The notes: a model not told the origin generated them from the letters alone. DNA of 5,809 nt from Microbacteriaceae bacterium (GCA_026785785.1 JAJAZI010000044.1:1-5809), one strand, 5' to 3'. Shown: positions 1 to 5,710, counted from the stretch's first letter. Numbers and translations are program-made.

Positions 1-13
1 ACGCGCGTCACCA

Positions 14-342
14 CTATCCCGTAATCGCGTACGTCAAGAGCGCGTCGAGCCACCCCCGCCACGTTTCTTGTAGTTGCGACAGCGACACGTCCTCCAACTC
101 GCGCACGGTGATGCCAGCGGAGCCTGAGAACTCGTTGCGGCGGACGAAGCGGTACACCGCGTCACGTCGGCAACGTCCACGTGCAGGCAGCACACCACGC
201 CGGGGGCGGAAACCTCGGCCCGCACCTGGGAACCCCGGCGCGTCGAGCTGCCTCGCGACGACGGGGAGCCCCTCGCTCCGCGCGCCCGGCCAAAACTGGC
301 CTTCCCACGGCCCCGACCGTTCTCGGCCCAGGCCGTTGCCAT
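14..342 (-). pseudogene. C-terminal part of an unrecognised minus-strand gene, probably frameshifted
   Basis: I do not recognise this protein. The frame ending at the TAG at 16-14 has no other stop up to the start of the MFS gene. Its last ~50 codons read like real protein with high GC third positions (VYRFVRRNEFSG ... VRELEDVSLSQLQETW ... WLDALLTYAITG). About 235-320 in the same frame also looks natural (EGQFWPG, LPVVARQLDAPG). Between them (about 165-230) it becomes Arg/Gly/Pro-rich, the usual look of out-of-frame reading. There the next frame instead reads naturally (SQVRAEVSAPGVVCCLHVDV). This suggests two opposite shifts, near 225-238 and 158-170. The start is unresolved: an ATG at 342-340 exists, but in the other frame, and no clear ribosome binding site precedes it. 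In the terminal frame the first plausible start is GTG at 193, giving 59 codons. It could be a decaying gene, a gene with compensated shifts, or sequence error. Confidence 0.45.
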
Positions 343-366
343 GCCACGAGGCGTTCGTCTGCTTAG

Positions 367-1626
367 ATGGCGACCATGCGGGACATTCTGGCCAACCGGG
401 TCTACGCCAAGCTGTTCGGCGCCCAGGTGATCGCGCTCATCGGCACCGGCCTGCTCACGGTCGCGCTGGGCCTGCTCGCGTTTGACCTCGCCGGCGGCGA
501 CGCCGGGATCGTGCTCGGCACGGCCCTCACCATCAAGATGGTCGCCTATGTCGGGGTTGCACCGCTCAGCGCGGCCATGACGAGCCACCTTCCGCGCAAG
601 CTGCTGCTCGTATCGTCGGATGCCGTGCGCGGCACCGTCGCCGTCTCGCTCCCCTTCGTCACCGAGGTCTGGCAGATCTTCGTGCTGATCTTTGTGCTCC
701 AGGCGGCATCCGCGACCTTCACACCCGCGTTCCAGGCCCTCATTCCCGAGGTGCTGCCCGACGAGGGCCAGTACACCCGGGCCCTGTCGCTCTCCCGCCT
801 CGCCTACGACCTCGAATCCCTGCTCAGCCCCGTCATCGCGGCCGCGCTGCTCACGGTCATCAGCTACCACAACCTCTTCCTCGGCACCGCGTTCGGATTC
901 CTCGGCTCGGCCGTCCTCGTGCTCGCCGCAACCCTCCCGGGCGCGAGACCCCACCATGTCGCGCCATTCGTCGAACGACTGACAAGCGGCGTCGGGGTAT
1001 TCAGACGCACGCCCGAGCTGCGGGCCCTCGCGGCGCTGAACCTTGGCGTCGCCGCAGCGACGGCGATGGTGCTCGTCAACACGGTCGTGCTCGTGCAGCA
1101 ACAGTTCTCCCGCCCCGCCGTCGACGTCGCGGTCGCCCTCGCCTGCTACGGTCTCGGCTCGATGATCGTCGCCCTCTCGGCACCCCGGCTGATCGCGCGA
1201 TTCCTCGACCGGCGCGTCATGCTGTTCGGCAGCGCCGTGCTGCCGGTCGGCCTCGTCCTGGCGGCGGGCGTCGCGGCCCTGCCGGATCCTCTGGCCGGCT
1301 CCCCCCTGTCCCACTCCCCCGCCGCATGGGCCGCCGCCCTCGGCATCTGGTTTCTGCTCGGGGCCGCGACATCGCTCATCCTGACCCCCTCCGCCCGCCT
1401 CCTCCGGCGCGCCTCCACCACCGCGAACGGGCCGGCCGTCTTCGCGGCGCAGTTCTCCCTCTCCCATGCTTGTTTTATTCTCACTTACCCGCTCGCGGGC
1501 CTCATCGGCGCCTTCGCCGGACTCAGCGTCGCCGCGCTGGCACTCGCCGTCGTCGCCGCAGCCGCCGCCTGGCTCGCCCTGCGGGAGTTCTCGAGCGCCG
1601 GCCAACCGGCAGAGGCTCGGGGCTGA
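367..1626 (+). CDS. MFS transporter, probable drug or metabolite efflux type
   Basis: This 419-residue protein has the length and hydrophobic pattern of a 12-helix major facilitator superfamily permease in the cytoplasmic membrane, probably a proton antiporter. Helix 1 is near residues 17-40 and helix 2 near 47-70. A short basic loop (SHLPRK, 73-78) and SSDAVRG (83-89) sit where the family's motif A lies, though the motif is degenerate. FVLIFVLQAASATFTPAFQA (105-124) is a helix 4 type segment common in MFS exporters. A long cytoplasmic loop with FVERLTSGVGVFRRTPELR (201-219) divides two six-helix halves. The substrate cannot be told from sequence. An in-frame TAG sits directly before the ATG at 367, so the gene cannot start earlier. 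The ATG at 376 is an alternative start, giving MRDILANRVYAKLFGAQ, a common N-terminus for such proteins. No strong Shine-Dalgarno is visible (only GAGG at 348-351). Nothing links it functionally to the glycerol genes. Confidence 0.85.
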   Translation: MATMRDILANRVYAKLFGAQVIALIGTGLLTVALGLLAFDLAGGDAGIVLGTALTIKMVAYVGVAPLSAAMTSHLPRKLLLVSSDAVRGTVAVSLPFVTEVWQIFVLIFVLQAASATFTPAFQALIPEVLPDEGQYTRALSLSRLAYDLESLLSPVIAAALLTVISYHNLFLGTAFGFLGSAVLVLAATLPGARPHHVAPFVERLTSGVGVFRRTPELRALAALNLGVAAATAMVLVNTVVLVQQQFSRPAVDVAVALACYGLGSMIVALSAPRLIARFLDRRVMLFGSAVLPVGLVLAAGVAALPDPLAGSPLSHSPAAWAAALGIWFLLGAATSLILTPSARLLRRASTTANGPAVFAAQFSLSHACFILTYPLAGLIGAFAGLSVAALALAVVAAAAAWLALREFSSAGQPAEARG

Positions 1627-1636
1627 CCCCTGCCGG
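1606..1636 (+). terminator. hairpin across the MFS stop codon, possible terminator
   Basis: Arms CCGGCAGAGG (1606-1615) and CCCCTGCCGG (1627-1636) pair at 9 of 10 positions around an 11-base loop that contains the TGA stop. There is no T-run after it, so it is not a classical intrinsic terminator. U-tract-less hairpins are often proposed as actinobacterial terminators. It could also only affect mRNA stability. Confidence 0.35.
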
Positions 1637-1882
1637 GAAACGGCCGGGAGGCGTAGGATCACCGCAAGAATTTAGTGTTCACCGCCCATCGTTCCCGAGG
1701 CGGTTCGTCCCGGGACAATGGACGAGGACATCCGGGTGATGGTCACGCGCGCCGCAGCTGTCCCGGATGCCCCACCGGCGAAAGTCGAGCCGCCCCGCCG
1801 AACGGGCGCAATAGCTGTGACTCGACGGCAGGATCACTTTCGCGAGACGTCCCCACTTCATTGTTGTAGAGGAGGATTCACG
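1627..1882 (+). other. intergenic stretch without a convincing gene
   Basis: Short open frames here on both strands are low-quality and lack ribosome binding sites or protein-like composition. Visible signals are weak: a TAGGAT hexamer at 1654-1659 that could be a -10 element (no good -35 17 bp upstream), a perfect 10-bp palindrome GTCCCGGGAC at 1707-1716, and GTGATGGTCAC at 1737-1747. The promoter of the VOC gene presumably lies here, but I cannot place it. Confidence 0.4.
1868..1875 (+). promoter_or_regulatory. strong ribosome binding site of the VOC gene
   Basis: AGAGGAGG ends 7 nt before the ATG at 1883 and is close to a perfect anti-16S match. It decides the start: the same frame stays open upstream to an ATG at 1718, but the extension has no protein-like character. 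Confidence 0.85.
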
Positions 1883-2254
1883 ATGCTGAAAGATCTGCAC
1901 CCCGTCCTACCCGCCGCCGACCTGGCCCGGGCACGGAAGTACTACCACGACGCCCTCGACCTCGACCCGGCCGAGGAAATCGCTGGCAGTCTGGTCTACC
2001 GCCCAACGCCGGGTAGCTTCTTCGAGATCTACGAGACGGAGAACGCCGGCACGGCCAAGAACACCCAGATGGGCTGGCTGACCGATGATCTCGACGCCGA
2101 GATAGCGCGACTGCGTGAACGCGGCGTCGTCTTTGACGACTTCGAGATCCCGGGCCTGACGACCGTCAACGGTGTCGCAACCATAGACGACGCGAAGGCA
2201 GCGTGGTTCAGGGACTCGGAGGGCAACTTCCTCTACATCATGCAGAGGCTGTGA
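1883..2254 (+). CDS. VOC (glyoxalase/bleomycin resistance/dioxygenase) superfamily protein
   Basis: This 123-residue protein is a typical single-chain VOC member made of two beta-alpha-beta-beta-beta units. Unit 1 is about residues 3-55 (LHPVLPAADLARARKYYHDALD..., then FFEIYET at 46-52). Unit 2 is about 60-121 (MGWLTDDLDAEIARLRERGV, then AAWFRDSEGNFLYIMQ at 106-121). The strand ending in RDSEGNFL is the usual C-terminal VOC signature (D-P-[DE]-G-N-x-[LI] in relatives). Glu48 and His6 are candidates for metal positions, but the full metal set is not certain. Substrate and reaction cannot be deduced; the superfamily covers glyoxalase I, extradiol dioxygenases, fosfomycin and bleomycin resistance, and many proteins of unknown role. 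It is probably a cytoplasmic dimer. Although it borders the dihydroxyacetone genes, it is convergent to them and has its own strong RBS, so a link to methylglyoxal detoxification would be speculation. Confidence 0.85.
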   Translation: MLKDLHPVLPAADLARARKYYHDALDLDPAEEIAGSLVYRPTPGSFFEIYETENAGTAKNTQMGWLTDDLDAEIARLRERGVVFDDFEIPGLTTVNGVATIDDAKAAWFRDSEGNFLYIMQRL

Positions 2255-2261
2255 CCCGAGA

Positions 2262-2315
2262 GTACGACGGAGACCGGATGCCCGTGCCGGCAGCCGCGGC
2301 TCCGCTCCGTCGTGC
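2262..2315. terminator. inverted repeat between convergent genes, possible bidirectional terminator
   Basis: Perfect 9-bp arms ACGACGGAG (2264-2272) and CTCCGTCGT (2305-2313), extendable by a T-G wobble and a G-C pair, enclose a 32-base GC-rich loop. The loop itself contains CCGG repeats and the palindrome GCCGCGGC. It fills the gap between the VOC stop (2254) and the dhaM stop (2317). No T-run follows on either strand, so termination is inferred from position and symmetry. Confidence 0.5.
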
Positions 2316-2316
2316 G

Positions 2317-3006
2317 CTATGCCTCGCCGAATCCCGATTCGATAAGCCCGACGAGCGCATCGAGCGCGGTTGCCGCATCAGGACCCTCGGCCGTCAGTGT
2401 GAGTTCGCTGCCGGCGCCGAGACCGAGCGACATGATCCGCAACAGGCTCTTCGCATCCACACCATTGACGGTGATCGCTGCCCCGAATTCGCTCGCGCGC
2501 CGCACGAAATCGGCGGCGGGCCTCGCATGCAGCCCGTCCTTGTTCACGAGGGTCGCGCGTGCCGTCAGCGTCTCGGCCGACCCGGCCGGCTCGGCCGACT
2601 CGGCCGGCTCCGGGGCCGCCCGGCCCGGCCGGTTGGCCGACTCCGCTGCGGTCACGACGGCGGCGACGTCTCCCCCGGTCTCGGCCGCGACGGCCGCGGC
2701 CACCGTGCCCTCGACGATGGGCGCGTCGGCGATCACGACGCGCCCGCGCTGAACGTCATCGAGAAAATCGAGTGCCGTCTCCGCGGTGAGGATCGCCGAG
2801 CCGAGGTCGCACAGCAGCACCGCCCCCTCGCCCTCGTCGGCGAGGGCGATCGCCTCCGTGATCTTCTCGAAACTCGTGCCGATTGCCCCGTCGTCGAGGC
2901 CTCCCGCCGGCAGGACCCTCGTCGTCGGCGCCATCTGGCGGGCGAGTTCGACGATGCCGACCGCGATCTTGTCGCTGTGCGAGACGACGACAAGGCCGAC
3001 ACTCAC
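2317..3006 (-). CDS. dhaM: PTS-type dihydroxyacetone kinase phosphotransfer subunit DhaM, EIIA-HPr two-domain form
   Basis: DhaM passes phosphate from the PEP phosphotransferase chain to ADP held on DhaL. The 229-residue product has an EIIA-like domain at about 1-125 with the phospho-acceptor His10 in VVVSHSDK and the conserved LLCDLGSA at 64-71. A Pro/Ala/Glu-rich linker runs over 126-146. An HPr domain at about 147-229 carries GLHARPAA (active His160), and DAKSLLRIMSLG (184-195) matches the HPr Ser46 region. Escherichia coli DhaM has a third, EI-like domain; it is absent here, so a separate EI must supply phosphate. The start is GTG at 3006, which overlaps the dhaL stop by 4 bp (GTGA), indicating translational coupling. 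Longer in-frame readings upstream run through dhaL and are not credible. It is the last gene of dhaKLM. Confidence 0.93.
   Translation of the reverse strand: MSVGLVVVSHSDKIAVGIVELARQMAPTTRVLPAGGLDDGAIGTSFEKITEAIALADEGEGAVLLCDLGSAILTAETALDFLDDVQRGRVVIADAPIVEGTVAAAVAAETGGDVAAVVTAAESANRPGRAAPEPAESAEPAGSAETLTARATLVNKDGLHARPAADFVRRASEFGAAITVNGVDAKSLLRIMSLGLGAGSELTLTAEGPDAATALDALVGLIESGFGEA
2572..2610 (-). repeat. 18-bp tandem repeat encoding the DhaM linker
   Basis: Two 18-bp units (2575-2592 and 2593-2610) differ at one base and continue a few bases further left. They encode EPAESA (residues 133-138) and EPAGSA (139-144) in the flexible linker between the EIIA and HPr domains. Units are in frame, so copy-number change would alter linker length without breaking the gene. 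Confidence 0.8.
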
Positions 3007-3635
3007 GCGGCCGCCGCGTCTGCGGCGGCCCGCAGCAGGAGCGCGGTGGACTGCGCCCCGGGGTCCCTGTGCCCGATGGCGCGCTCGCCGAGGTAGCTCG
3101 CCCGCCCCTTGCGCGCGATGAGCGGCTCGGTGGCGACGGCCCCGGCCTCGGCCGCGGACGCTGCTGCCTGCAGGATCTCCAGTTCGGACTTGCCTGCCGC
3201 ATGGGCCTCGGCGGCAGCATCCACCGCCGGAGTCCACGCATCGATCATCGTCTTCTCGCCAACCAACGCCTTGCCGCGCAGCACGATGCCGTCGCGCGCG
3301 GCCGCGAGGATGGCCACGAGCGACGCGCCATCGAGCTCGTCCTGGCCAGCGACCGCGCCGGCGGCCTTGAGGTAGCCGGTGCCGTAGAGCGGACCGGCGG
3401 CACCGCCGACGGTCGAGATGAGGGTCATCGCCACGAGCTTCAGGATGTCGGCCGCTGAGCCCTCGGCGAGGCTGTCGAGCTTCGGCACGACGGCCGTGAA
3501 GCCCCTGTTCATGTTCTCGCCATGATCACCGTCGCCGATCGGCCGGTCGAGGGCGGTGAGCTCGACTCGGTTCTCGGCGATCACCTTCGCGCTCAAGGCG
3601 ACCCAGGCCCTGGCCCATTCGCTCGTCAACCCCAT
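3003..3635 (-). CDS. dhaL: dihydroxyacetone kinase ADP-binding subunit DhaL
   Basis: DhaL holds ADP/ATP as a permanently bound cofactor. It accepts phosphate from DhaM and gives it to dihydroxyacetone on DhaK, in the cytoplasm. The 210 residues match the usual length. Mg-nucleotide ligands are present in DRPIGDGDHGENMNRGF: Asp30, Asp35 and Asp37, the same numbering as in the E. coli protein. Further conserved segments are GGAAGPLYGTGYLKA (78-92), GEKTMIDAWTPA (127-138) and the C-terminal RKGRASYLGERAIGHRDPGA (175-194) around the nucleotide lid. The Ala-rich tail is ordinary for a high-GC genome. The ATG at 3635 lies 7 bp after the dhaK stop; its ribosome binding site is weak (GGTAGG overlapping the dhaK stop), so coupling to dhaK translation is likely. 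It overlaps dhaM by 4 bp. Confidence 0.95.
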   Translation of the reverse strand: MGLTSEWARAWVALSAKVIAENRVELTALDRPIGDGDHGENMNRGFTAVVPKLDSLAEGSAADILKLVAMTLISTVGGAAGPLYGTGYLKAAGAVAGQDELDGASLVAILAAARDGIVLRGKALVGEKTMIDAWTPAVDAAAEAHAAGKSELEILQAAASAAEAGAVATEPLIARKGRASYLGERAIGHRDPGAQSTALLLRAAADAAAA

Positions 3636-3642
3636 CCGGTAC

Positions 3643-4644
3643 CTACCGTCCCCAGCGGAGGGCCGAGGTGTGCACGGGCGCGTCCCACAGCTCGGTCAGT
3701 TCGTCATCCAGTTTGAGCAGCGTGATCGAGAATCCCTGCATCTCGAGTGACGTGACGTAGTTGCCCACGAGGGTGCGGGTCACCTCGATGCCCTGCCCGG
3801 CCAGCGCCTCGGCCGCGCGCCGGAACGCGATGTACAGCTCCACGAGCGGCGTGCCTCCCATGCCGTTGACGAACAGAAGCACCTTGTCGCCGGACACGTA
3901 CGGGATGTCCTCGACGATGTGCCCCAGGATGCGGTCGACGATTCTGTCGGCCGGCTCCAGCTTGATGCGCTCGCGCCCTGGCTCCCCGTGGATGCCGATG
4001 CCGATCTCGATCTCGTCGTCGGCCAGCTCGAAGCTCGGCTCCCCCGCGTGCGGGACGATGCACGGCGAGAGCGCGACACCCATTGAGCGCATCTGGGCGT
4101 TGACCTTCTCGGCGACCGCGGCGACGGCCTCGAGGTCGTCCCCGCGCTGGGCCGCCGCGCCCGCGATCTTCTCGACGAGCACGGTGCCGGCGACGCCACG
4201 CCGGCCGGCCGTGTAGAGCGAGTCCTTCACCGCGACGTCGTCGTTGATGACGACACTGCGCACGGTGATGCCGTCGGCCTCGGCGAGCTCGGCCGCCGTC
4301 TCGAAGTTCAGCACGTCGCCGGTGTAGTTCTTCACGATGTGTAACACTCCCGCTCCCCCGTCGACGGCCTTCGTGGCCGCGAGGATCGGGTCGGGCGTCG
4401 GTGAGGTGAACACGGGGCCGGGAACCGCGGCGTCGAGCATCCCGAAGCCGACGAAGCCGCCGTGCAGTGGCTCGTGCCCGCTTCCTCCCCCGCTGACGAG
4501 GGCGACCTTGCCGGAGACCGGGGCACTGTTGCGCACGATGTAGTTCGGGTCGTGAGACACCGTGAGGATGTCGGAGTGGGCCGCTGCCACCCCCGCAATG
4601 GCTTCGTCCAGAACGTGCTGCGGGTCGTTGATGAGTTTTTTCAT
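3643..4644 (-). CDS. dhaK: dihydroxyacetone kinase substrate-binding subunit DhaK
   Basis: DhaK binds dihydroxyacetone covalently as a hemiaminal on a histidine and presents it for phosphorylation to DHAP by DhaL-ATP. The product has 333 residues. Visible motifs are [16 protein letters not shown] (51-66, with His57), NYTGD (107-111, with Asp110 matching the catalytic Asp109 of E. coli), and [11 protein letters not shown] (215-225), where His219 corresponds to the hemiaminal His218 of E. coli. [13 protein letters not shown] (260-272) and the C-terminal [17 protein letters not shown] (310-326) are also typical. Start: the ATG at 4644 is preceded by a good ribosome binding site (GAAGGGA, 6 nt away). 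The frame stays open for 55 more codons upstream, but that stretch is Arg/Ser-rich and covers the divergent regulatory region. It is the first gene of dhaKLM and is divergent from glpF. All key residues are present, so it should be active. Confidence 0.96.
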   Translation of the reverse strand: MKKLINDPQHVLDEAIAGVAAAHSDILTVSHDPNYIVRNSAPVSGKVALVSGGGSGHEPLHGGFVGFGMLDAAVPGPVFTSPTPDPILAATKAVDGGAGVLHIVKNYTGDVLNFETAAELAEADGITVRSVVINDDVAVKDSLYTAGRRGVAGTVLVEKIAGAAAQRGDDLEAVAAVAEKVNAQMRSMGVALSPCIVPHAGEPSFELADDEIEIGIGIHGEPGRERIKLEPADRIVDRILGHIVEDIPYVSGDKVLLFVNGMGGTPLVELYIAFRRAAEALAGQGIEVTRTLVGNYVTSLEMQGFSITLLKLDDELTELWDAPVHTSALRWGR

Positions 4645-4650
4645 TGAATT

Positions 4651-4657
4651 TCCCTTC
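4651..4657 (-). promoter_or_regulatory. ribosome binding site of dhaK
   Basis: On the minus strand GAAGGGA lies 6 nt before the ATG at 4644. It supports this start over the longer open frame that reaches 4809. Confidence 0.8.
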
Positions 4658-4677
4658 GGACATGAGGGGCACCAGAC

Positions 4678-4692
4678 GCGCGTCGAACGCGC
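4678..4692 (-). promoter_or_regulatory. 15-bp palindrome just upstream of dhaK, candidate operator or leader hairpin
   Basis: GCGCGT and ACGCGC are perfect 6-bp arms around a 3-base centre, about 34 bp before the dhaK ATG. If the promoter proposed at 4715 is right, it lies in the transcript leader and could act as a repressor site or a small hairpin near the ribosome binding site. No regulator family can be assigned. Confidence 0.35.
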
Positions 4693-4714
4693 ATGGATTG
4701 TGACGTTCCGGCTC

Positions 4715-4743
4715 AACCTACTACTCTCGCGCTGGCCGCGAAA
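4715..4743 (-). promoter_or_regulatory. weak candidate promoter for dhaKLM
   Basis: On the minus strand a TAGGTT -10-like hexamer (4720-4715) has a poor -35 match, TTTCGC, 17 bp upstream (4743-4738). An AT-rich palindrome AAAATTTT (4759-4766) lies further upstream, unusual in this GC-rich region. It would give a leader of about 60 nt. The call rests mainly on the need for a promoter here. Confidence 0.2.
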
Positions 4744-4767
4744 CCGCCCCGCGTCCGCAAAATTTTC

Positions 4768-4797
4768 CTGAGCTGAGCGCGAATCACGGGTTATGGT
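4768..4797 (+). promoter_or_regulatory. candidate promoter for glpF
   Basis: CTGAGC (4768-4773) and TATGGT (4792-4797) are spaced by 18 bp, matching 3 and 4 of 6 consensus positions. Transcription would start near 4804, giving a leader of about 60 nt. It is the best pair I find in the divergent region, but the -35 is weak. Confidence 0.3.
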
Positions 4798-4838
4798 GTT
4801 GTCAACCACCGTCGGTTGCCCCCAAAGGGATGGTTGCC
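4794..4838 (+). promoter_or_regulatory. cluster of inverted and direct repeats in the glpF leader, candidate operator or RNA switch
   Basis: TGGT and ACCA (4794-4797, 4805-4808) flank GTTGTCA, and GTTG-T-CAAC (4798-4806) is itself a perfect palindrome. CAACC (4803-4807) can pair with GGTTG at 4814-4818 or with the second GGTTG at 4832-4836, since GGTTGCC occurs twice 18 bp apart. This could be a repressor operator near the transcription start, or alternative hairpins. No regulator is encoded in the window. Confidence 0.35.
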
Positions 4839-4863
4839 GCGGTGCTCTCTAGGGAAGGGCAAC

Positions 4864-5622
4864 ATGGACAACCTCGGCATCGTTTTTCTCTCAGAAATCA
4901 TCGGCACGGCAATGCTTGTGCTCCTCGGCTGTGGCGTCGTCGCCAACGTCGCGCTCGCGAAGAACAAGGGGTTCAACGGCGGATTCCTCATGGTCACCTT
5001 CGGCTGGGGCTTCGCCGTCTTCGCCGGTGTGTTGGTCGCCTACAACTCCGGTGCGCACATCAACCCGGCAGTAACGCTCGGCCTCGTCGCGAATGGCGCG
5101 ACCGAGTTCGGCTCAGGGGTTCCGGTCAATGTGCTCTCGGTATTGACCTACATCGGCGGCCAACTGCTCGGTGCAATCATCGGTGCCATCATCACCTGGG
5201 TCGCCTACAAGCAGCACTTCGACGATGAGCCGGAGGCGGCCAACAAGCTGGGTGTCTTCTCGACCGGCCCCGCCATCCGCTCCTATGGCTGGAACCTTGC
5301 GACGGAGATCATCGGAACCTTCGTGCTCGTGTTCGTCGTGATCGGCTTCGGCCGCCAGGGCGAGACCGCCGGTCTCGCCGCTCTCGGCGCCCTACCTGTC
5401 GCGCTGCTCGTTGTCGGCATCGGCGCCTCTCTCGGTGGGCCGACCGGCTACGCCATCAACCCGGCTCGTGACCTCGGACCGCGTATCGCCCACTTCATCC
5501 TGCCGATCAAGGGCAAGGGGTCGAGCGACTGGGCCTACTCCTGGGTGCCGATCGTCGGACCCATCATCGGCGGTGTGCTCGCGGGCTTTGCGGCTATCCC
5601 GCTTATGCCGATCGTCGGCTGA
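4864..5622 (+). CDS. glpF: glycerol uptake facilitator GlpF (aquaglyceroporin)
   Basis: GlpF is a channel of the major intrinsic protein family that lets glycerol diffuse across the cytoplasmic membrane. The 252-residue protein has six hydrophobic helices and the two half-helix NPA motifs: SGAHINPAVTLG (NPA at 67-69) and GPTGYAINPARDLGPR (NPA at 199-201). Asp203 directly after Arg202 is a mark of glycerol channels over water-only aquaporins. The selectivity filter by alignment with E. coli GlpF is Trp48, Tyr196 (Phe200 in E. coli) and Arg202. There is no signal peptide. Start: the ATG at 4864 follows AGGGAAGGG (4851-4859); a TTG-initiated extension from 4816 is unlikely because it covers the leader. 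It is divergent from dhaK and 88 bp before glpK, so glycerol uptake and phosphorylation are probably co-transcribed. Confidence 0.95.
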   Translation: MDNLGIVFLSEIIGTAMLVLLGCGVVANVALAKNKGFNGGFLMVTFGWGFAVFAGVLVAYNSGAHINPAVTLGLVANGATEFGSGVPVNVLSVLTYIGGQLLGAIIGAIITWVAYKQHFDDEPEAANKLGVFSTGPAIRSYGWNLATEIIGTFVLVFVVIGFGRQGETAGLAALGALPVALLVVGIGASLGGPTGYAINPARDLGPRIAHFILPIKGKGSSDWAYSWVPIVGPIIGGVLAGFAAIPLMPIVG

Positions 5623-5633
5623 CCGCCGATTCC

Positions 5634-5667
5634 GGGCTGGTCCGCGACCCGCGGACCGGCCTTGTTT
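5634..5667 (+). terminator. GC-rich hairpin with T-rich tail between glpF and glpK, partial terminator or attenuator
   Basis: GGTCCGCG (5639-5646) and CGCGGACC (5650-5657) form a perfect 8-bp stem with a 3-base loop ACC. The stem extends outward (T-G wobble, then C-G, G-C, G-C and G-T) to 5634 and 5662. CTTGTTT (5661-5667) follows, close to an intrinsic terminator tail. It begins 12 bp after the glpF stop. Confidence 0.6.
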
Positions 5668-5696
5668 CGATGCCATCCACCCATCACCACTCAACG

Positions 5697-5701
5697 AGGA
5701 G
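5697..5701 (+). promoter_or_regulatory. ribosome binding site of glpK
   Basis: AGGAG lies 9 nt before the ATG at 5711 and fixes the glpK start. Confidence 0.75.
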
Positions 5702-5710
5702 ACACAACAA

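Noticed and set aside
34..1662. A 542-codon open frame on the minus strand opposite the MFS gene
   Set aside because: Its product is rich in Glu, Gly, Arg, Asp and His with no recognisable domain, typical of the antisense of a GC-rich membrane-protein gene. Only a short part of it (about 165-235) looks protein-like, and that is treated with the left-edge remnant.
1718..1882. A longer start for the VOC protein
   Set aside because: The VOC fold begins at the ATG at 1883 with a near-perfect ribosome binding site; the extra 55 residues look untranslated.
2203..3096. A 297-codon plus-strand frame across dhaM
   Set aside because: It is Arg/Gly-rich, lies antisense to a well-supported dhaM and has no ribosome binding site.
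4699..4715. TGTGA half-site resembling a CRP/GlxR box upstream of dhaK
   Set aside because: The second half-site TCACA is missing at the required 6-bp spacing; only a loose TCA follows at 8 bp.
4800..4805. Perfect TTGACA on the minus strand, possible dhaK -35
   Set aside because: No -10-like hexamer occurs 15-19 bp downstream; the match is explained by the palindrome there.
4645..4809. A 55-residue N-terminal extension of DhaK
   Set aside because: DhaK homologs begin near MKKLIND, a good ribosome binding site precedes the ATG at 4644, and the extension covers the divergent promoter region.
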